The notes below the pieces were generated by a model. The model saw only the letters and a list, made by a program, of their open reading frames with translations. It had not been told where the DNA came from and did not search any database. Below, piece by piece: positions 1 to 9,915 of a stretch of 64,000 bases of DNA (the first letter of the stretch is position 1; each line of letters starts with the position of its first letter). The stretch is from Biscogniauxia marginata (taxonomy: Eukaryota > Ascomycota > Sordariomycetes > Xylariales > Xylariaceae). A program made the position numbers and the translations under genes. Location: positions 372,001 through 436,000 of the forward strand of contig MU404062.1 of the NCBI GenBank assembly GCA_022695795.1, in the 5' to 3' direction.

Positions 1-886
1 AACCGCTGGACAGCCTCGAGTCCATTAGTACAGTGGTGCCGACTTATATCTGCACCCTTTTAGATCCTTCAATTCCAACTTTGCCGATCTCAAACTGGAA
101 GCTAAAGGGGCTAATGTTCTTACTAAGATAGGTACATAACCAGGCATATAGTCGCAATTATGTACATACATTAGCAGGTGTTCCGATCGTCTTACTGGAC
201 AGCGGCAAGTCCCGGTTGTGACCCTTGCATAAGTCAGTTAGAGCTGAAAGTATTGTGCCGCATTGAGTTGGAACCTGCTTTGATCACGGAGAAGACATAT
301 TACAGGTTTCCGGGGATTAGTTTTACCATTCTTCGGATTCAGCTCTAGCGTAGGCCTCCCTGTCGATTACCTACCGCCAATAAGCCAAGAGGGAAGAACC
401 ATTATTACAACTACGTCGAGACTGTAGTTTCATAATTTGTCAGGTACATAACTACACATATCACCAAGTAATATTACGGCAAACGCTGTATGGAAGCTAA
501 GCCTATGTGCCTGCTAGCACTTGTCAGCATCTCTTCATCAGTAGGCTGCTATCGTAACCGTAGCTGGAAGTGCCTTCTAGCGGCGAGCAGAGTACCCGGA
601 TAATATGCGATTGATGGAGATTAAAAACACCACTTGTATGTACAAAGACTATCTCATGGGTACCTCAAGAATCTAGCTCTACGATAAACGGTACGAATAT
701 GACAATTTCACTCAACAATAGATTTGGCAATACTACGCATGACTAACCAGCGGCCTAGGAATACAAAGTTCTTCACAGGGATCAGATAATAGGTATAGAA
801 ATATATATTAATAACGGGCCACCTCTCTCCTTAGAGACACGACTTCCTGCCAATGCTCTGCAGCGCGGACGATGAAAGGTGGTTGC

Positions 887-1229
887 TCAACCCGGCCGCG
901 GAGTATTTCCATGAACTTCGCTTTGGTGGATACTCCACGGCCGAGCACACGAGAGCAGCGTCATCGGCTCCAGAGATTCGATCTCGTCCAACGTCCTCTT
1001 CGCATCTCCCCGAAGTATATTCCGCAACCCTCTAGTCCTACGAACTCCGCGTTCATCCAGTACTTTGACAGCTAACTCCTGTACAATATTCAAAACGTTA
1101 CTCGTGGTATCGCATATTGTGCCGAGAATGCTATTGCTTGTTGTAGTAGGTAGCTTTCTCAGGTCGCGTCGCTGCTATGGCTTGTCGGCTGCTTTCAACA
1201 GTTTCTTTTTGTTCCCGAAACTATTGATA
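887..1229 (-). pseudogene. Decayed coding fragment, unknown family
   Basis: On the minus strand one frame reads through about 115 codons interrupted by a single TAG near 1170. The part after the stop looks protein-like and helical, with segments such as NVLNIVQELAVKVLDERG and KRTLDEIESLE. The patch is more GC-rich than its surroundings, as real exons in this window are. I see no ATG-started intact frame, no clear splice sites and no family I recognise. It could be a chance frame. I favour a relic because the frame stays coherent on both sides of the one stop. Confidence 0.22.
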
Positions 1230-1583
1230 GACGTCATACCAGGCAGACCGTACTAGAATAAATGAGCCGAGCTCCTCTTTCGATTTTTCCGGATCGGACC
1301 CGTTAATAGTCCTTCTTATCTCTTAAGGCTTTTTTAGCATCGACGAGTTTTTGCTAAGTAACCACTACTAGCCGTTCCTCCAAGGTTGAGAAACTAGGTT
1401 GTCCGATAATAGTCTTTAACAATAGGATATAAAGAAAAAGATGAATGTTTTTCATCTTAAAGCCTAAGTGAATCAAGGCTTTATCTAGGTGCTCTAGTTT
1501 CCAAGGCAAATAGAGTGCAAAGCGTGATGCAGAGATCCGAAAGTTGGTAATAAGGAGTGAAGTATGCTTCCATAAAAAATGGC

Positions 1584-1826
1584 TCAACTATTATAATACC
1601 GATCTTTTAGCAAGATTGCCCTTACTAAGGCGTGCTCGCAAAACTCTTGAAAACATTCTGGATCAGAGATGTCATACGGCCCAATTCGTTGGATCCGTAA
1701 GAAGCTCGTTCCATCGAGAATTTCTTCAAGCTTATATGTTATTCCCGCTTTGCAAAGATAATGTAGGTAGTCCTCGTCGAATAAGCCAACAAATATATAA
1801 AATTTGTGGCTGAACGAACAAATCAT
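1584..1826 (-). pseudogene. Relic coding fragment, copy 1 of a diverged pair
   Basis: The minus strand has an 80-codon open frame ending in ILLKDRYYNS. A segment of it (about 1603-1638) is clearly similar at DNA level to 2284-2317. The differences are mostly C/T and A/G transitions plus one indel. No family is recognised. The fragment is probably a remnant of a duplicated gene or repeat mutated by transitions, as expected from repeat-induced point mutation in ascomycetes. Confidence 0.25.
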
Positions 1827-2130
1827 AACTTTGTTATCGATCCTAGTAATTAAGTATTTATTAGCTTTTTTTATATATATAATTAATCGCTTCGTTACGA
1901 GAGTTACCCCATTACCGGTATTACTTATTAGCTAGCTGTCACGTGACAGGGGGCTTGCAGCCCCACACACACATAGATAAGGCTATTCTCCACTGTTAGA
2001 ACCTAACTTAGATCTCCATGACAATACAACAACATTCCCTGACACTAGCGCAAAGCGACAGCCTTATTACAAATAGCCTTAAATGCGAGATATCACGAAA
2101 AAAAAAAAAAGGGGGGGGTTGGGCTACTTA

Positions 2131-2330
2131 CTGTTGCGGCAAATAACTGCCTGTTCGATTATGTCGACGTTTAGCCTCGTCGGCAATCCAACATGCAAAT
2201 TCGCCAGTAATTTGCATGTAGACTTGTTGCGTCAACTCGGCATTCGGTTTGACTTCCATAATGTCCAGTACACGGGCATAAGAAAGATCTTTTTGGCAAG
2301 ATTGCCTTTGCTAAAGTGTGTTGAGATATA
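2131..2330 (-). pseudogene. Relic coding fragment, copy 2 of a diverged pair
   Basis: Read on the minus strand, a stop-free frame of about 55 codons begins at a KDLSYARVLDIMEVKP-like segment and ends at a GTAAGT that could be an old splice donor near 2131. Just upstream, the sequence matches copy 1 (ILLKD region) but carries one extra A in the A-run, which shifts the frame. The composition looks coding (charged, helical) but no family is recognised. It is best read as a broken paralogue of copy 1 about 0.7 kb away. Confidence 0.25.
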
Positions 2331-2857
2331 TATATAGAATCTTGTTGTCTAAGGGAGCGATATCATCCGAAGGCATATTTTGCTTATTGGCTTCACCAAG
2401 TTGGTGGGCCATCGGGTGAACAAACTTAGGCATCTTGTCAGTACTTGAGGGGATGATGATGACTTCGTTTACGTCCGAAGGACGGGAACTATCTACCTAT
2501 CTGCCTAGACCATATATAAAGTAGACAGCCCGTCAGGCGCATCCATGGCGCTGGTACTTGAGGGGAGGTGGAGGTGCAAAGAAGAATCGGAAAAGACTTA
2601 GAGTAGTGATATATAGGCCGTGAAGGAAAATATCTCGAGTGGTGACTGAATACACATACAAAGGAGGGATCATATCAAAGTATCTTCTGGGAGAGCACAG
2701 CACCAGAATGTGTTTAAGCTCGAGCATGAAAAAGGCAATAGAGAATAGTGATACCTATTGTTAGAGACACGAATTGATTGTAAGTAAATGCACTGGTAAC
2801 TTCATAAGACGAGGGCAAACACGTCCAAGATCTAGTATGGATGTGTTGGGGAAACAA

Positions 2858-2880
2858 GGGGGAGGGGGGAGGGGGGAGGG
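2858..2880 (+). repeat. G-rich tract, potential G-quadruplex
   Basis: Four G-runs of 5, 6, 6 and 3 are separated by single A residues. This is an ideal intramolecular quadruplex pattern with 1-nt loops on the plus strand. It lies in gene-free sequence. Confidence 0.7.
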
Positions 2881-4826
2881 TCTTTTACTTATTGTATGGA
2901 CTAAGCTTTTCCTTCGTTCTGCTACTACAATATGGTCGACCATAGTGGTGGTGCATCCTACTATCTCGGTCGCTTATTGCATTTGTATTGACATCCTATC
3001 GTGCATAGGTTGCATAGCCGCGACGAGAACGAACGTATTGACAATATAAATGACCATTAACACCATTTCCTTTCGCCTGACGGTGGATATGAAGACATAG
3101 CGAGGCGTCTATCTTAGTGGTGTATAACTGACGTTGGAAGTCATGGCTGAAGACATGGACGAAATGCCAGTTTGAGAGCAGACTTGACAATGGAGGACTT
3201 GTCTAGTAAGGTGGAGAAGTAAAGTAGGATAGGAAAATCAGTTATAAATATAAGCGCCATAGTCATGTCGGCTACATGATGTGAGAACATTAAGCCTGCT
3301 GGGCGAGTGGCTCTTTGATGAGATCGGAGTCGAATATGTGCGTGTAATGCCGGGTTGCGGACACTTATTCCACGAAGGAAAAAGGGGGAAAAGTGAGTAG
3401 TTGAAGTCTTTGCTTCCTAGACACGATGGATTATAATACAGCTTCAGCTATTAGTCTCAAGTGCCAAGAAGTCATATTCATCGCTTCATGATGTATATGC
3501 TGCTGTAGGACTAATGGATGAGACGGATGCCCTTCGAAGTTGTCCTTGTGACTTACTTAAATATTCCGTAAGTTCCTACTAGGTCTGTGAACTGACTGTG
3601 CCGTCAGGAAGGAGAACCCCCCGTTTGTTGAAAATATTGCTTGCTCCGTTGCCAAAGCTCCAATGACAATATGGACCAAATAAATCAGCGTAGACACGAA
3701 ATCCCAAACTCAAACTCAAACGGCTTTACCCCAAGCTATCTTGTTTTCTAGTATATGGACAATCTAGACTCTGACAATAGATGGAATCAATACACGCGGA
3801 TTCTTCAACTGCTTAGAGGAACGAGTGAGTCCGAGCATAGGTAAACCATGAATATATGTGCTGTTTGATGAGGACATCAACCGGGGAGAGTGGGACTCCA
3901 AAAACGAGAAGGGGGTAAAAACGAGCATGAGATTCCGTCTCTAGAAACAAAACGTCTGTTACTCATCACATGCCTGATAAGAATGGTGTTTGTGGGAACA
4001 CCATCAACTTGAAGGCTGCCGCGAAGCAAACCTCAGTTGACGGGTCTTAATGGCTTAGTTGCGCGAATGACTAGAGTCGCTGAAAAGGTACCAAGCAATT
4101 CAGCAAGAGGCCTTCTTACATAACCACAGCTCCTTTTGTTCCCCTCATGTAAACTTGTTGTATGTTTGGCTCTCTTTACCATTTCAAGCTCTCCAGCTCA
4201 TAATATGAGTCTCAACAAGCTACGGCCGGCAGGTAATACTTTACATATTTTGAGCGTACAAGTCTTTTGGTGATTGTTCTAGAAATTGAGCGTTAAGGGG
4301 CTAGTACTGGTGCTGGAGCTGGATAGATAGGGGAGGGGGGGGGTTGTTTTGGTAGCAATGGGTCACAGAGAAGCTTGGTGTCACAGAAGTTTGCGGGCTG
4401 GGCTTTATTATAATCCAAGCAGTTTGGCTCGCCATTACGTGCAACCTCAAGTCGTGTGTTTCAAGCTTAGTAAACCGAAACGGCTTGTATGCAGTACCAC
4501 AACCAGATATTAAACTGCGGTGGCGCAAGCTTCGAGCAATCCCACGTCGGATGCGGCTAACCCAGTGAACCAACCATACAGTCGGGATTCAGACTTGCTC
4601 AATGAAGTTAGCCTTGTGTACGGTGCTCCCGGTCTGCTGACGACCGACGGCTGTTGGGATTTGATCCCGGATGACAATAAAATTGAAGTTTCAAAAATGT
4701 ATCCCAGGTGCTTCTCTAGTGTGCGATAACATACTCTCTATGAAGCCCCAGAATATCCATATCATGTTTCCCGTGCCTAACTCAATAACTAGCCACTATT
4801 GTCTAATCTAAACAAAACAAAAAAAT

Positions 4827-6098
4827 TCAACTCTGGTCCGCATGCCTCACGCTATGGCTACCACCCAGGACGAAGCACCCGCCGCCCTGTAGACGCGACG
4901 CCTGGTAGCATATGCCTTCGGTCTCGACCCCGATCCAGCCGTCGCGGCTCCACGTAGTCCCGACGACGTTGAACGTGGGGAAGTTCACGCCCTGGCGCAC
5001 CAGCTCGGCCCTGACGTAGAGGATGGTGCCGCCGACGCTGTCCAGGGGCACCAGGTCCGCGTCGCGGGTGCCCGTGATCAGCTCGTCGACGTAGGTCCGG
5101 GTCGCGACCAGCTGCGCGACGGCCGCGTCCCGCTGGTCGTCGGCGACGGGGCCCAGGAGGGGCGGGGCCCGCCGGTCCAGCGCCCAGGCGTTCTTGTCGT
5201 AATTGTAGGTCAGCGTCTGCGAGCAGAGCGCCGTGACGATGCCCACGTCCGCGCGCCGCGCCGCGTGCCCCACCATCGCCTGCACGATGCCCCCCGAGAG
5301 CTCGACGATGTCGGCGTCGATCCAGACGATGTGCCGCTCGTCCCGCAGCGCGCGCAGCATGAGGTAGTTCCGGAGGCCCGCGATGGCGGCGCGGCGCTGC
5401 AGCTGGACGTCCGGGTTGTGCCGGTCGGAGTAGTCGATATCCGGGCCGTGGTCTTCCCTGTAGAACAAGGCGACGCGGCCGAAGGGAAGCGCCTGCGTGG
5501 CCTTCTTGGCCGCGTCGAACTGCTCGCGAGACGAAGTCATCAGGCCCAGGGTGACCTTGGTAAAGTCTAGGTCCGTGGAGACGAGGAGATCGACGAAGTC
5601 GTAGATATTCCTGCTGGTAGACCGGAAGTCCTTACTCCACGAATGCTCGTCCTTGTTCAGGACCAAGACCAGGATCTCCGGGTCGCTGTCTTCCGTCTGC
5701 CGGTGGAACAACACCGTCCCATCGCGAAAAGTCTTCTCACTCGTCGCGACCTTGAGGTTCTCATCGACATTGTCCCAGTGATGGTACGTGTGTGGCCGGA
5801 CCCCTGGCCCTATGCAGGAAGACAAAGTTTTGCAGGACCACGATCGCTTCCGAAACTCGGTGGTCTGGAAGAGAATGAAGGTTATTATAATTGCGATAGC
5901 GATTAAGCCGAGGCGGTTGCTATTGAACCTCACAGCACCCGCCATGATGCCATATTCGATGAGAGCTTTGCGATGCGATTTTGGAAGGGGCCGCGCGTAG
6001 CTAAGACGCCAATTCGCGAGATTGTCGGGTCCTGAGAGCGCCGCCCAGTGGCTCGTCTTGGCAGAACGCCAAGGAGACGAAGGGATATTAAGGGTCAT
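4827..6098 (-). CDS. Anp1/Van1/Mnn9-family mannosyltransferase
   Basis: A single-exon gene of 423 residues belonging to the Anp1/Van1/Mnn9 glycosyltransferase family, Golgi type II membrane enzymes that extend the alpha-1,6-mannose backbone of N-glycan mannan. One membrane anchor lies at about residues 62-79. The luminal domain starts with EILVLVLNKDEHSW, followed by the family-typical arrangement, a DAD metal/GDP-mannose motif at 261-263 in HIVWIDADIVE, and TWSRDGWIGVETEG near the end. The start is ATG at 6098. A second in-frame ATG at codon 52 would give the short cytosolic tail more usual for the family. The last 600 bp of the gene are far more GC-rich than the first 400. Which of the several fungal paralogues this is (Anp1, Van1 or other) cannot be settled by eye. 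Confidence 0.93.
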   Translation of the reverse strand: MTLNIPSSPWRSAKTSHWAALSGPDNLANWRLSYARPLPKSHRKALIEYGIMAGAVRFNSNRLGLIAIAIIITFILFQTTEFRKRSWSCKTLSSCIGPGVRPHTYHHWDNVDENLKVATSEKTFRDGTVLFHRQTEDSDPEILVLVLNKDEHSWSKDFRSTSRNIYDFVDLLVSTDLDFTKVTLGLMTSSREQFDAAKKATQALPFGRVALFYREDHGPDIDYSDRHNPDVQLQRRAAIAGLRNYLMLRALRDERHIVWIDADIVELSGGIVQAMVGHAARRADVGIVTALCSQTLTYNYDKNAWALDRRAPPLLGPVADDQRDAAVAQLVATRTYVDELITGTRDADLVPLDSVGGTILYVRAELVRQGVNFPTFNVVGTTWSRDGWIGVETEGICYQASRLQGGGCFVLGGSHSVRHADQS

Positions 6099-6759
6099 AT
6101 CCAGTGGGATCTACTATGTACCTGCCCAGCTGCAAGCTGCGCATTTGCGCCAGCAGGCGCGTGGATTGGCTTGAGCACGACTTGGCAGGTAAGATAGCCA
6201 CGGTTGCAACGATGGTTGTGGGCAAGTGATGGCATGCACTTGGAGCTAGTGAGTTGAAATTCATTGAAAGACATGACGTTCATTGTATGGATTACAGCGA
6301 AAAAAATAATAATAATACGGGGTTTCCATATGATAGTTGATCCAAGTGTCTCTTTTCTGGAATATATTATATCAATAAAAGGGGACCACAGACTAAATCA
6401 CAGACAGTATACAAGGTAACTAACTCATTGCTATGCGCATTAATTGCCCTTACAACGCAACTATACATACACTACAATTCTCCCCTAACGGAATGCCTCG
6501 TTATTATATCTAAGATAACGACACATGAATAGCTCAGAGGTAGTGTTGGGCGCGGACGATGTTTCTCAGCATAGCAACCAGAGTTATATTAAAGAGTTTA
6601 CAGCACTCTTAGCCTAATAATGGTTATAGGAATAAGACGCCACCAACTCCAGCTATCCTATACCACACCACCGGGACAAGGTTCATACCCCCGAAACTTC
6701 GCCTGTAGACAAGCAGAGGATAAAAAGAAAAGAAAATTTACATAATAATGTACAGGGTC
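6099..6759. other. Intergenic: mannosyltransferase promoter side and phosphodiesterase 3' side
   Basis: About 660 bp of AT-rich sequence between two minus-strand genes. It must hold the upstream region of the mannosyltransferase and the 3' UTR of the phosphodiesterase. An A-rich run (6301-6316) is present. No additional gene is seen. Confidence 0.5.
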
Positions 6760-9217
6760 CTACGAAGAACTGCTCGAGCCAGTGATCTTGTCGATGAAAC
6801 CATCGAGCTTATTCTTCACCCAATCGATGGTATTCTGGATCTTGTCCCACCACGAGCCGTTGTTATCATCTCCTTGGCTATCCGATGACGAGTCATCTGG
6901 ATTCTCGTTGACGGGGTCTACTTCCGCCTCTGGAGCAGGCTCTGGAGAAGGCTCCTCTGACGGCACTTCTGATGGCACTTCTGACGGTTCTTCTGACGGC
7001 TCTTCTGATGGCTCGCTCGTTCCTACTGGAAGAATAGACATCATACCCGTCGCTTCATCGGCATTTGTTGCCGCGGACGACGTCGGCGCTGGATCCGTCG
7101 ATACCGGATCTGTCGGCACCGGATCTTCTGGTTCCTCAAACACCGTTTCAGGGTCATGTAGCCCGACCACTTTGAGCGGTAGACGAAGCGTCCCATTATT
7201 CGGCACGGGATCCATGCCGACAGAATCGCAGAGGATGTTGTAAACGTTGATATTTTCTGTAGTCTTGTTAGCACGGGACATGATCGGTAGGATGCATTAG
7301 CTTGGGTGACTTACGGAACGCTTCGACTTTGCTGTGCGGTTGGTGCGGAAAGGCCGGCCCGCGGGCAACGAAGATAGCTCTCATCAAGGGATGCTCATGG
7401 TCATACCCGTGTAACCCGCGAGGGTGATAAGCCAAGTTCTTCGTCTTGGCTTCTTGGATATCGAATTCTGACTTCTCTACGATAGCCCAGCCCGTCTTCG
7501 GAACAATCCAGAGAGGCGCAATACGGTCGTTGTTGCTAAAGTGATACCGTTCTGGCATGTCTTTGTCCTTGAGATAGACTTCGACATTGGGGTTCGACTT
7601 TGTTTTCGCAGCAGCTTGTTCATAAAGCTCCTGCAAATCGTTTGGATCCTTGGGTCGGACACCTACCAGAGGCCACCCGTCAAGGTGGTCCACTTTATCC
7701 ATATCGACCAAGTCTTCGATTTGGATCATTCGACTAACATCCGTGGTGGCCATGCCGTGGTCGGAAACTATAATGACGTTGACAATGTCGGTGAGGTTTC
7801 TCTCTTCAAGGCCGTGGAAGATCTGGTCCAGCATCGTATCTACTTCACTGATCGTGGTTCGGATCTCGGTGCTATTAGGTCCGTAACGATGCCCATCGGC
7901 ATCAACGTTGGGAACATAAGCAGCGATGACCTGTGGTCTAATTTCCTCAGGGTCGGCATCTGGGTCTTCCGCACCCGGTTTGTCGAGGAACTCGAGTATC
8001 CTTGCCACTTTGTTCGGCAGCTTCTCTTTACCATTGTACTTGTCAAGGAAACTCGGGTCCATTCCCATGACATGCGCCTCGCTACCAGGCCACATGTGCA
8101 CAGCTGTTCGAATACCCTGTAGCTCAGCAGTAATCCAAAATGGTTCGCCACCCCACCACTTGGGGTCTAGGCTTTTGTTTGGATCTGTGTAGTAGAATTC
8201 GGACTCAAGATCTGGGTCCCAGAATGTGTTGCCCACCACGCCGTGACTTTCCGGATATAAGCCCGTCGCAAGGGTATAATGGTTCTGTGAAGAGCATTAG
8301 TTACGGCTATACAACATCCAGTAGATAAAACCCACCGGGAAGGTCACAGATGGAAATGATGGTGTCATATATAACGGCGACACGCCCTCCTTGATGAAGG
8401 CGTTAAGTCTCGGCGTCAGACCGCGGTTGAGGAAATCTGCCCGGAATCCATCAAGGCTGATGATGAGAGTGGTGGGCGCAAACAGCGCGGTACCATTGCT
8501 CACCAGCCCAGTGACGGATCGCTTCGCGTCTATTGATAACTTCCAAGCAAGCAGCACTAAGAAAGCAAATCCAACAGCAATGGTCGTATGTATGAATATC
8601 CACTTCTTCCATTTGCGTTTCTTTGCGGGTTTCGTGCCAGAAGCCTCCAGTAAGTGTCGGCGGTCGAGTTCATCGCTATCCTCCCTATCGCTGCTATCAC
8701 CAGTCGTGCTGCCATCTCTCATATTACCTCCTTCCATCTCGCGCATGAGCTGTCCATCCTCACCATTTCGAGCTTCCTCTAACAACCGGTTTCTCCTCTC
8801 TTTGCGTCTGTTTCGTCTGTTTCTTCGCTTCTCGTCGGTCAAGTTCTCAACCGATCCCGTGCCGTCGTCTATCGCGCTGCCCGATCGAGATTGGCCGTAG
8901 CTTCGGAAGATTTGTATCGGATTCGGCAGAGCGAGATTGCTGCCCCTCCTCTGGAGACTGCTCCCTCGTCTTTGGCGCTCTTGTTGAGCCCTCGACTCGG
9001 CCACTAGTTTATCCATCTCTTCTTCTTCCATCAACACCATGCGGTCGCGGGCGCGGAGTTCGCGGCTATTTCGTGCGGCGGCCAAAATCTCGTCATCTTC
9101 GCTGTCGGTGTCTTGATCACTTCTACTATGTAGCGATGCCGCATCGTCGTCGTAGGACGCGGGAGAGAGCAGGGATCCATCTTTCTCAACGGCAGTGTTC
9201 AGCGGTTGCAGAGACAT
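6760..9217 (-). CDS. Type I phosphodiesterase/nucleotide pyrophosphatase, membrane-anchored
   Basis: Exons 8336-9217, 7315-8284 and 6760-7256 give 782 residues. Introns of 51 and 58 bp have GTGGGT...CACAG and GTAAGT...CTACAG borders, the second with a GCTAACA branch site. The long charged N-terminus is cytosolic, with a membrane anchor at about 206-226. The NPP/alkaline-phosphatase-fold domain follows: metal ligand D256 in LIISLDGFR, catalytic T292 in PSFPSVTFP running into NHYTLATGLYPESHG across intron 1, then SDHGM. The family (yeast Npp1/Npp2-like) hydrolyses extracellular nucleotides and related diesters, often for phosphate scavenging. The C-terminus is an acidic Ser/Glu/Pro repeat region followed by a short tail ending in five serines. 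Joining intron 2 restores AFQNINVYNI, which matches the family. Confidence 0.93.
6949..7014 (-). repeat. 12-nt tandem repeat coding SEEP/SEVP units
   Basis: About five to six tandem 12-nt units inside the last exon of the phosphodiesterase gene encode Ser-Glu-Glu/Val-Pro repeats. Units differ by a few substitutions. In-frame 12-nt repeats of this kind commonly vary in number between strains. Confidence 0.75.
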
Positions 9218-9915
9218 ATCGGGGATAATCTTGAGATTCTACAAGATAGTCGTGCCGCGCTCATTGCAGATACGTTCCTAGATGATTAAGCGACAATGGC
9301 TCGTCGCAATAAACCTTGCCGAAGATCACAGTTTCGGAGTTGTTGGGTGAGAGAAGATCAGCTGAGAGCCACAGTGAGCTTAGACCCTGGCAGGTAACCC
9401 CTGTCAGCCACTGCATATGCATTTATGCATATATGTACAGTTACTTACCTAAGGAAATAATATTCAGGGGCTTACAAGTTTATGCATTACATATTACGCT
9501 GTGCTACAAATCCTTATAAGCCCTAGCTGTTCGGACCTCGTGCTGAAGCGATTGTGCCCGAATGGCAACCAACCAACCAAACCCAGGCCGTATTGCCAGC
9601 TGATAAAGGAAACCCACGCATGCAGAGCATGTCTACGTGTGGTTGGTCTCTTGGACACATAACATGACTGCTTATTGTGAGACCATATCACCACCACCAC
9701 CACCAACTTTGATGTGAAGTCAAGCGCATGTTTTAGGGTCCACTTGAGAGAATTACCATTTTCTTGTGAGAATTGTTTATGACAGTTCATACTGGGAAGA
9801 CATTAGACTGGCCAGGTATTATGATCTATCCCCCTTTTACCCCTAGTTTAACATTCGACGCTATATTCACCGTTCCTTCATACAAAAAAAGATAACACCG
9901 GGTTTGCCCTTATAA
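9218..9915. other. Intergenic: phosphodiesterase promoter side and DUF3176 gene 3' side
   Basis: About 700 bp without a supported gene. It contains a short inverted repeat ATATGCAT-TT-ATGCATAT near 9415-9434 and a CAC(CAC)n run near 9690-9705. Short ORFs here show no family features. Confidence 0.45.

Larger units (their letters stand above)
1..4826. other. Gene-poor left flank with decayed coding fragments
   Basis: No complete gene model could be built here. The stretch is AT-leaning, with a GC-richer patch around 850-1060. It holds three minus-strand protein-like fragments (listed separately), a G-rich tract at 2858-2880 and homopolymers such as A/G runs near 2099-2118 and a G run near 4337-4345. 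Short open frames elsewhere mostly lack ATG starts, splice partners or recognisable motifs and look like chance. The last few hundred bases before 4827 are presumably the 3' UTR of the mannosyltransferase gene. Confidence 0.5.

Noticed and set aside
3301..3360. Hammerhead-ribozyme-like TTGATGAG...CGAA motif (a second TTGATGAG is at 3866)
   Set aside because: The core lacks the required CUGAUGA, and stem II cannot form between the two core parts.
7541..8122. 193-codon open frame on the plus strand across the phosphodiesterase gene
   Set aside because: It is antisense to a strongly supported exon with catalytic motifs and shows no features of its own.
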